Shown in pieces: positions 15,189-20,170 of a DNA stretch of 20,170 bases. A program made the translations under genes and the position numbers. The DNA comes from CAZTZY01 sp964617765. Its GTDB lineage: Bacteria > Pseudomonadota > Gammaproteobacteria > Pseudomonadales > DT-91. The stretch spans positions 1 to 20,170 of the forward strand of contig CAZTZY010000060.1 in the NCBI GenBank assembly GCA_964617765.1, given 5' to 3'. Positions within the stretch are counted from its first letter, which is position 1. Each line of letters begins with the position of its first letter. The notes beneath the pieces are model-generated. The model had not been told where the DNA came from, did no database searches, and was given only the letters and a program-made list of their open reading frames with translations.

Positions 15189-16061
15189 ATGACCAATAAC
15201 ACTCCCGAAGAAAATACCATTGAAGCGACTGTCGCTGCTGAACCGGAACAGCAGCCCGTTCGCATGATTATGGGGTCAGGTCAGGGTGAAATGCCCTTTG
15301 CCATCATTGACGGCCTGCCAATGACTGAAGTGCCCAAGGATTTGTATATACCACCTTCGGCATTGCTGGTGTTTCTTGAGGCTTTTGAAGGCCCGCTCGA
15401 TTTACTGCTGTATCTTATCAAGCGCCAGAATATTGATATCCTTGATATTGATGTGTCATCCATTACCCATCAATATGTCGCCTACGTAGAAATGATGGAT
15501 GCCATGGAGTTCGAACTGGCTGCAGAATATTTGGTCATGGCCGCCATGTTGGCGGAAATAAAATCCCGTATGTTATTACCTCGTATGACCATGGATGAAG
15601 CTGAGGAAGATGATCCACGTGCAGCGCTTATTCGTCGATTGCAGGAATACGAGCGCTTTAAGCGTGCAGCAGAAGATATAGACGAAGTACCTCGTATGGG
15701 GCGTGATATATTCCAGGCCAGTGTTAATCCTCCAGACCTGGAACAGGAACGCCCACACCCCGATGTACAAATGAAAGAAATCTTGCTCGCGTTAGCTTCC
15801 GTTTTAAAACGAGCTGAAATGTTTGAAAGCCATCAAGTACAGAAAGAAAAGCTGTCAACCCGCGAACGAATGTCGCAAATATTGAGTATGTTGCAGGGCA
15901 AACATTTTGTACCTTTTGTATCGCTATTTACCGTGCATGAAGGTCGGTTAGGTGTTGTAGTTACCTTTCTTGCCGTTATGGAATTAGTGAAAGAATCCCT
16001 TGTTGAAATCGTTCAAACCGATGCGTTTGGACCCATACATGTGAAAGCCAAGTCATTATGA
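15189..16061 (+). CDS. scpA: Segregation and condensation protein A
   Basis: ScpA is the kleisin subunit of the SMC-ScpAB condensin that compacts and separates chromosomes. It bridges SMC heads and binds a ScpB dimer. The kleisin signature FEGPLDLLLYLIKRQNIDIL (67-86) is clear, followed by the helical region AAEYLVMAAMLAEIKSRMLLP and a C-terminal winged helix. About 60 residues come before the usual start of the family, rich in Glu and Pro, an extension also found in Pseudomonas ScpA. The total of 290 residues is slightly long for that reason. The Shine-Dalgarno is poor (AAGAAAAAG). The stop overlaps the scpB start by four bases. No smc gene lies in the window; many gammaproteobacteria use MukBEF instead, so the presence of scpAB is itself informative. 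Confidence 0.95.
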   Translation: MTNNTPEENTIEATVAAEPEQQPVRMIMGSGQGEMPFAIIDGLPMTEVPKDLYIPPSALLVFLEAFEGPLDLLLYLIKRQNIDILDIDVSSITHQYVAYVEMMDAMEFELAAEYLVMAAMLAEIKSRMLLPRMTMDEAEEDDPRAALIRRLQEYERFKRAAEDIDEVPRMGRDIFQASVNPPDLEQERPHPDVQMKEILLALASVLKRAEMFESHQVQKEKLSTRERMSQILSMLQGKHFVPFVSLFTVHEGRLGVVVTFLAVMELVKESLVEIVQTDAFGPIHVKAKSL

Positions 16062-16885
16062 GTGTAGCACCTGAATTATTACGTAAAATAGTCGAAGCCG
16101 CGTTAATGGCTGCCGCGAAGCCTTTAAGCATCAGCCAATTACAGGAATTGTTTGATGAAGAAGACGTTCCTTCCAAAGAGGAATTTGAAGCAGCCATGGA
16201 AGATATCCAGACGGATATCGGAGATAGGGGTTTTGAACTGGTTGAAGTAGCTACTGGTTGGCGCTTTCAGGTTAAACAGGAACTGGCGCAATGGATTAGC
16301 AAACTCTGGGAAGAAAAGCCCAAAAAATATTCACGGGCCATGCTTGAAACGTTGGCATTGGTCGCTTATCGCCAGCCTATTACCCGCGGTGATATCGAAC
16401 AAATACGTGGCGTTGCAGTGAGCAGTGACATTATGAGAAGCCTGCTGGATCGCGATTGGGTAAAAGTGGTAGGCCATAAAGATGTGCCGGGGCGTCCGGC
16501 AATGTATGCCACAACCAAAGATTTTCTCGATTACTTTAATCTGAAAAGCCTTGAACAATTACCTACATTGGCTGAAATCAGGGATCTTGATTCACTGAAT
16601 GCAGAATTAAACCTTGAAATGAACTTGCCACCCATTAAAGCTTCTCTGGAACTGACTGATGAACAGTTAAGTGAAGAATCCGTTAACCGATTTGTGCATA
16701 CAGAAGAACAATCACCAACCGATATGGTTAACAGTGACGCTGAAACTGATTCCACAGAAGACCATCAGGACGACGACATGGAAGACGACCTGGAAGATGA
16801 CTACAACGATGATGATATGGATGAAGGCTCCACCGAAGACGAACTGTCAAATGAGAATCGCTCATTAGAAGATACGCAAGAGTAA
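16058..16885 (+). CDS. scpB: Segregation and condensation protein B
   Basis: ScpB forms a dimer of tandem winged-helix domains that binds the middle of ScpA in the SMC condensin. The first domain (about 5-80) contains LRKIVEAALMAAAKPLSISQ. The second (about 90-165) contains the family motif YSRAMLETLALVAYRQPITR and RGVAVSSDIMRSLLDRDWV. Residues after about 215 form a disordered, strongly acidic tail with long Asp/Glu runs (about 60 residues), variable between species and possibly a DNA-mimic or interaction tail. The ATG overlaps the scpA stop (ATGA), so production of the two partners is coupled. The rluB start follows seven bases after the stop. Confidence 0.95.
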   Translation: MSVAPELLRKIVEAALMAAAKPLSISQLQELFDEEDVPSKEEFEAAMEDIQTDIGDRGFELVEVATGWRFQVKQELAQWISKLWEEKPKKYSRAMLETLALVAYRQPITRGDIEQIRGVAVSSDIMRSLLDRDWVKVVGHKDVPGRPAMYATTKDFLDYFNLKSLEQLPTLAEIRDLDSLNAELNLEMNLPPIKASLELTDEQLSEESVNRFVHTEEQSPTDMVNSDAETDSTEDHQDDDMEDDLEDDYNDDDMDEGSTEDELSNENRSLEDTQE

Positions 16886-16892
16886 ACACCAA

Positions 16893-17666
16893 TTGAATAA
16901 GACTGTAGTTGCTACCCCAACAGAAAAGTTACAAAAAGTTGTTGCTCGCACCGGCGTTGCATCTCGCCGTGAAGTTGAGCGTTTTATTGCAGAAGGTCGT
17001 TTAAAAGTAAATGGCAAAGTGGCCACAATAGGCGACAGGGTATCGGATAAAGATAAAATCGAACTTGATGGCAAGCGCCTGCGTTTTACCCTCAGCGAAG
17101 ATTTCAAACAGCGCGTGATCATGTATCACAAGCCAGAAGGTGAAATTACTTCACGTAATGATCCTGAAGGACGTAAAACCGTTTTTGACAGCCTGCCAAG
17201 AATCCAGGGAGAGCGCTGGATAGCAGTAGGGCGACTCGATTACAACACCACAGGCATCATGTTATTTACCAATGATGGCGAATTAGCCAATAAGCTGATG
17301 CACCCATCCTCTAAAATCGATCGTGAATATCTTGTGCGCGTCATGGGGCGTGTGGATGACGATATGATCAAGCGTCTCACCAAAGGCGTTATGCTGGAAG
17401 ATGGCATGGCTCGCTTTACCGATGTTGTGGAATCTAAAAAAGGCGATGAAGACAGCATCAATCGCTGGTTTGCCTGTTGCGTAATGGAAGGTCGTAATCG
17501 TGAAGTTCGCCGTTTATGGGAATCGCAAGAAGTTACAGTAAGCCGTTTGAAGCGCGTTCGTTTTGGACCTATATTTTTGCCCGCAAAAGTACGTAAAGGC
17601 CAGTGGATCGATTTAACCGAAAAAGACATCAATGTGCTGCTCGAGGCCGCAGGAGTAGAAAATTAA
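16893..17666 (+). CDS. rluB: 23S rRNA pseudouridine(2605) synthase
   Basis: RluB converts U2605 of 23S rRNA to pseudouridine (E. coli numbering). The 257 residues comprise an N-terminal S4 RNA-binding domain (about 11-65: EKLQKVVARTGVASRREVER) and the RsuA-type catalytic domain with GRLDYNTTGIMLFTNDGE (113-130), where Asp116 is the catalytic Asp. NREVRRLWESQEVTVSRLKR is the RsuA/RluB signature. The start is TTG, because no ATG or GTG lies in frame before the S4 domain and the first in-frame ATG is at residue 77, too late. AAGAG at 16878-16882 is a distant, weak Shine-Dalgarno, so translation may depend on coupling to scpB. The stop TAA directly abuts the next ATG. Confidence 0.95.
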   Translation: MNKTVVATPTEKLQKVVARTGVASRREVERFIAEGRLKVNGKVATIGDRVSDKDKIELDGKRLRFTLSEDFKQRVIMYHKPEGEITSRNDPEGRKTVFDSLPRIQGERWIAVGRLDYNTTGIMLFTNDGELANKLMHPSSKIDREYLVRVMGRVDDDMIKRLTKGVMLEDGMARFTDVVESKKGDEDSINRWFACCVMEGRNREVRRLWESQEVTVSRLKRVRFGPIFLPAKVRKGQWIDLTEKDINVLLEAAGVEN

Positions 17667-18260
17667 ATGCTCAAACCTCAAGATATAGTTTTAGCGTTAA
17701 AATTATTGTGCAAGGAAAAAGAAAACTGGTCGCAAGGTAGCCTTGCATTGGAAATGGTGTTAAGCGCATCCGAAGTCAATGCCGGCATCAAGCGTTTAGC
17801 CTATGCCAGACTGATCGAAAAACAGGAAGATAACCGCCGTTGGCAGGTTACCAAGCCGGCATTAAAACAATTTATGCTGCATGGTATTCACTATGTATTT
17901 CCAGCAGTAAAAGGTGCGCCAACGGTAGGCATTCCCACTGCCTATGCAGCAGAACCCCTCAAAAGCCATTCGCCCAATACCGACTTTCCCCCAGTCTGGC
18001 CGATGAAAGGCGGTAAACATAAAGGCTATACCTTTCATCCTTTATACCCTACTGTTACCCAAGCAATAAAAAATGACATGCGTTTATATGAATGGTTAAT
18101 TCTTGTTGATGCATTGCGTGATAACGATAACGATAAAGAGCATCGACATATTGCTGAGTTGGCTTTTGCTGACAAATTGGCCGGACGTGTAATCAATACC
18201 AAGAAAAATAATAAGGAAGAAGGCAAAGACGACTCACAACTGGATCTGCTTTCTTTGTAG
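17667..18260 (+). CDS. Winged-helix-like conserved protein of unknown function
   Basis: A 197-residue protein that begins with a predicted helix-turn-helix/winged helix (about 1-75: MLKPQDIVLALKLLC, SQGSLALEMVLSASEVNAGIKRL, ARLIEKQ). It continues with a strongly conserved middle that I recognise from a widespread, mostly unnamed MarR-like family: HGIHYVFPAVKGAPTVGIPT (72-91), then FPPVWP (107-112), LYPTVTQA (126-133) and LYEWLILVDALR (140-151). A Lys/Asp-rich tail ends in LDLLSL. A DNA-binding regulatory role is likely but not shown. It begins on the base after the rluB stop, with AGGAG (17651-17655) eleven bases upstream, so it ends the scpA-scpB-rluB operon. Confidence 0.7.
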   Translation: MLKPQDIVLALKLLCKEKENWSQGSLALEMVLSASEVNAGIKRLAYARLIEKQEDNRRWQVTKPALKQFMLHGIHYVFPAVKGAPTVGIPTAYAAEPLKSHSPNTDFPPVWPMKGGKHKGYTFHPLYPTVTQAIKNDMRLYEWLILVDALRDNDNDKEHRHIAELAFADKLAGRVINTKKNNKEEGKDDSQLDLLSL

Positions 18261-18343
18261 CTTCAAAATATCCTTGCGTTTCTAACATCATAAGTTTTGG
18301 TTATTACTCATTAAAGTAATACCCACTTGTGAAGGGGCTAAAA

Positions 18344-19186
18344 ATGCAATTACACATTATTGAAGGTAATACCCAGCGTCTCGATGGCGGTGCCATGTTT
18401 GGCAATGCGCCTAAACCATTATGGCAACGCTGGATAACACCCGATGCCCTCAATCGCATTCCCATGGCCTGTCGCTGTTTGTTGTTGCAAACCAATGATG
18501 GCAAAAACATCCTGTTCGAAGCCGGTATCGGCAATTTTTTTGAGCCTGCACTAAAAGAGCGTTATGGCGTTATTGAAGACGAAGCTTGCCTGCTGAAAAA
18601 TCTCGCCAATATTGGCCTGCAACATACCGATATTCACACAGTGGTTTTATCGCACCTGCATTTTGATCATGCCGGCGGATTACTATCTGCATGGCAGCCC
18701 GATACACCTCACACCTTGTTGTTCCCCAATGCCCAATTTATTGTGGGTAAACAGCAATGGCAACAAGCCAACCATCCACATTATCGCGACAAGGCATCGT
18801 TTATCCCCGAGTTGAACCAGTTACTGGCCGCCTCTAAGCGGTTGGTGCTAGTGAATGAAAGCAATGCCAATACCTTATTACCCAATATCCGCTTCCGTTT
18901 CTCCAATGGCCATACCCCGGGTTTGATGCTCAGCGAAATAACTACTGATAACGGACCATTAATTTTTTGTAGTGATCTTATTCCCGGCCAGTTTTGGGTG
19001 CACTTACCGATTTGCATGGGTTATGATCGATTTCCGGAATTGTTGATCGACGAGAAAAAACAGCTTCTCGAATATTTGCTAACACACAATGGCCGGCTGT
19101 ATTTCACCCATGATGAAAAAATGGCTTGCGGCAAAGTTATGCAGGATAACCGCCAACGGTTTTATGTAGAAGAATCACCCTTATAA
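18344..19186 (+). CDS. MBL-fold metallo-hydrolase
   Basis: A 280-residue metallo-beta-lactamase-fold hydrolase. The metal site is visible: SHLHFDH (103-109) is the HxHxDH motif, His in FSNGHTPG is the next ligand, Asp in IFCSDLIPG bridges the metals, and His in YFTHDEK completes the site. The N-terminus DGGAMFGNAPKPLWQRW and RIPMACRCLLL are shared with a large group of uncharacterised quorum-quenching-like or glyoxalase-II-like enzymes; that substrate class is inference. No signal peptide is present, so it is cytoplasmic. I chose the ATG at 18344, with GAAGGGG ending six bases before it, over a GTG at 18329. It is separated from the upstream gene by 83 bases and is followed after 22 bases by the small PHA-system gene. 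Confidence 0.85.
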   Translation: MQLHIIEGNTQRLDGGAMFGNAPKPLWQRWITPDALNRIPMACRCLLLQTNDGKNILFEAGIGNFFEPALKERYGVIEDEACLLKNLANIGLQHTDIHTVVLSHLHFDHAGGLLSAWQPDTPHTLLFPNAQFIVGKQQWQQANHPHYRDKASFIPELNQLLAASKRLVLVNESNANTLLPNIRFRFSNGHTPGLMLSEITTDNGPLIFCSDLIPGQFWVHLPICMGYDRFPELLIDEKKQLLEYLLTHNGRLYFTHDEKMACGKVMQDNRQRFYVEESPL

Positions 19187-19208
19187 AATAACAATAATTG
19201 AGGTGTTT

Positions 19209-19487
19209 ATGTCGAAAGTGCAATTGAAAAAAAAGTTCACCATGACATTGGACGAAGTGCATGAAGGCCTGGAAAAACTCGGCGCCGGGTTAAAAGAATC
19301 TTTTGGCATGGACTACAAATGGGAAGGAAAAAATCGAGTATCTTTCAGCCATAAATACGGCAAAGGCCATGTAGATATTCAGGGTAACGAGTTGGTACTG
19401 GAAATCAAGCTAGGCATGATGTATATGGCCATGGCGCCGATGGTCAAGAAGCGTATTACCGAATTGGCCGATGAGTATGTGACTTAA
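19209..19487 (+). CDS. Polyhydroxyalkanoic acid system family protein
   Basis: A 92-residue basic protein of the PHA_gran_rgn type. The order of short motifs (VQLKKKFTMTLDEVHEGLEK, GAGLKESFGMDYKWEGKN, FSHKYGKGHVDI, LVLEIKLGMMYMAMAPMV) fits the family. Members occur in polyhydroxyalkanoate producers, and some lie near PHA genes, but the role is not known. No phaC or other PHA gene is in this window. GAGG five bases before the ATG at 19209 supports this start; a GTG at 19203 is in frame but lies inside that signal. Length is typical of the family. Confidence 0.75.
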   Translation: MSKVQLKKKFTMTLDEVHEGLEKLGAGLKESFGMDYKWEGKNRVSFSHKYGKGHVDIQGNELVLEIKLGMMYMAMAPMVKKRITELADEYVT

Positions 19488-19570
19488 GCCGGCTGTATAA
19501 ATACCCTTTTTAAGGCATATAGACAGCGTGTTTGCGGTTAAATAAAAATACTTAACCGATCCTGAATATT

Positions 19571-19593
19571 CGTAGGTCGGGCTTTAACCCGAC
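19571..19593 (+). repeat. REP-like hairpin 1
   Basis: GTCGGG (19576-19581) pairs with CCCGAC (19588-19593) around CTTTAA, preceded by CGTAG. This resembles the widespread REP-type sequence GTAGGTCGGGCTTTAGCCCGAC. It shares the CGTAG lead with the hairpin 30 bases further on, so the two may be one BIME-like unit. Confidence 0.6.
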
Positions 19594-19608
19594 AAAACAA
19601 TAAACAAC

Positions 19609-19633
19609 CGTAGAGGCGGGTTCCAAACCCGCC
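19609..19633 (+). repeat. REP-like hairpin 2
   Basis: GGCGGGTT (19615-19622) pairs with AACCCGCC (19626-19633) around a CCA loop, an eight-base perfect stem, preceded by CGTAGA. The T-run needed for a terminator is missing, so a repeat element is more likely than a terminator, although mRNA 3' end protection is possible. Confidence 0.6.
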
Positions 19634-19844
19634 CGATCGAAGACCAACTCGAAATACCAGGCATAATTGCCAGTCACAAAAGCGCAATACAATAAGAAAA
19701 ACTAGTTAGATGAATGTGTGCCCCTCGGTAATATGAATAGGTTGCGATTGTGCAGGCAATGTCTCTGCTATGTCATGAGGTAGGGTGAGTTATTTGCGTC
19801 ATATATGTGAGTGTCAAAGTTGATGTTTAGTAGGAGTGGTAGAT

Positions 19845-20170
19845 GTGATTGTTATAAGTAACCAATTTTACCTATTAGTGTTTCTTGGAGTATGCCTTGG
19901 GGTATTTGCTAGTTTAATGATTAAATTTATAAACCCAATGGCGCAGCAAAAAAAGAGAAATAAAAGTACTTTATATGACGGTATTAAATATTTAATAATT
20001 TTAGTCTCAGCATATGTTATTGGATTTGTAATCAATCAAATTGGCGATATATATAATGCACTTGTTGCATTCATTATTCTTTTTTGTATTTTCGTAATAA
20101 GTTATTTATTAATGAATGGCGGATTCAACCGCGAAGTGCATAACTCAACACGGATAGTAAAAGGGGTCAG
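19845..20170 (+). CDS. Small membrane protein, cut by the window end
   Basis: An open frame of at least 108 codons without a stop before the window edge. It starts with GTG, preceded eight bases earlier by a strong GGAG (19833-19836). An in-frame stop at 19821-19823 bounds it upstream. The N-terminus is MIVISNQFYLLVFLGVCLGV (reading GTG as Met). Three hydrophobic segments lie near residues 6-27, 47-65 and 70-91, with a basic loop (QQKKRNK, 34-40) between the first two. The C-terminal visible part is polar. I do not recognise the family. The DNA is noticeably more AT-rich than the scp-rlu region, which would suit an acquired gene. Confidence 0.55.
   Translation, partial: MIVISNQFYLLVFLGVCLGVFASLMIKFINPMAQQKKRNKSTLYDGIKYLIILVSAYVIGFVINQIGDIYNALVAFIILFCIFVISYLLMNGGFNREVHNSTRIVKGV

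Larger units (their letters stand above)
19488..19844. other. Noncoding region with inverted repeats
   Basis: These 357 bases hold no convincing gene. They contain an AT-rich inverted repeat CGGTTAA/TTAACCG (19535-19558) with a ten-base loop and no T-run, then the two GC-rich REP-like hairpins listed separately. After 19640 I see only short frames of under 20 codons and the Shine-Dalgarno of the next gene. Confidence 0.6.

Noticed and set aside
17240..17632. A 130-codon minus-strand frame inside rluB.
   Set aside because: Arg/Ser/Thr-rich antisense shadow of a strongly conserved gene.
19733..19783. A 16-codon Cys-rich frame (MNRLRLCRQCLC...) in the gap after the PHA-system gene.
   Set aside because: Too short, no Shine-Dalgarno and no known family; kept as noncoding.
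1..20170. CRISPR arrays, rRNA, intact tRNA genes, toxin-antitoxin pairs or known defence systems.
   Set aside because: Read for on both strands; no regularly spaced repeats, complete cloverleaf or diagnostic defence motifs were seen.

Overview
The window looks like chromosomal DNA of a gammaproteobacterium with moderately AT-rich DNA. I infer this from the divergent trpH(rnm)-yciO-scpA-scpB-rluB and yciI neighbourhood typical of Pseudomonas/Cellvibrio relatives, from the YgiM-type SH3 protein and from the VC0807-family membrane protein. WaaC implies a Gram-negative cell with a heptose-containing LPS core. The genus cannot be fixed from the sequence alone.

Layout. (1) 1-449: a mobile-element scar, made of an orphan tRNA 3' end (66-88) and the last 53 codons of a tyrosine integrase on the minus strand (131-292). 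(2) 450-1205: a SpoU/TrmH RNA methyltransferase on the minus strand. (3) 1526-6965: a tightly packed plus-strand glycan operon, with heptosyltransferase I (waaC), a sialyltransferase-like enzyme carrying the D/E-D/E-G, HP and S-T motifs, two GT2 enzymes, a GT8-like enzyme and a DUF6625-like putative transferase. It probably builds the LPS core or a glycan attached to it. (4) 6980-7744: a crotonase-fold enzyme whose active site looks like an enoyl-CoA isomerase rather than a hydratase. (5) 7805-10111: two exported proteins, a Spy/CpxP-like periplasmic protein and a lipoprotein with DUF4397-like repeats and a C-terminal invasin-like Ig domain, ending at a bidirectional terminator. (6) 12454-10197, minus strand: SH3/coiled-coil membrane protein, exported cyclophilin, and a pdxJ that resembles Bacteroidetes PdxJ. 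(7) 13599-12559, minus strand: VC0807-family membrane protein and yciI. (8) 13647-18260, plus strand: rnm (leaderless-looking), yciO, scpA, scpB, rluB and a winged-helix-like conserved protein. These are housekeeping genes for RNA processing, chromosome condensation and ribosome modification. (9) 18344-19487: an MBL-fold hydrolase and a small PHA-system protein. (10) 19488-20170: a noncoding stretch with two REP-like GC-rich hairpins, then the start of a small membrane protein cut by the window edge.

No rRNA, CRISPR array, intact tRNA or intact insertion sequence is visible. The most interesting parts are the glycan operon, with its sialyltransferase-like and DUF6625-like enzymes but no visible donor-synthesis genes, the integrase/tRNA scar, the foreign-looking pdxJ, and the leaderless start of rnm. 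I see no clear sign of a wholly new defence or mobile system.
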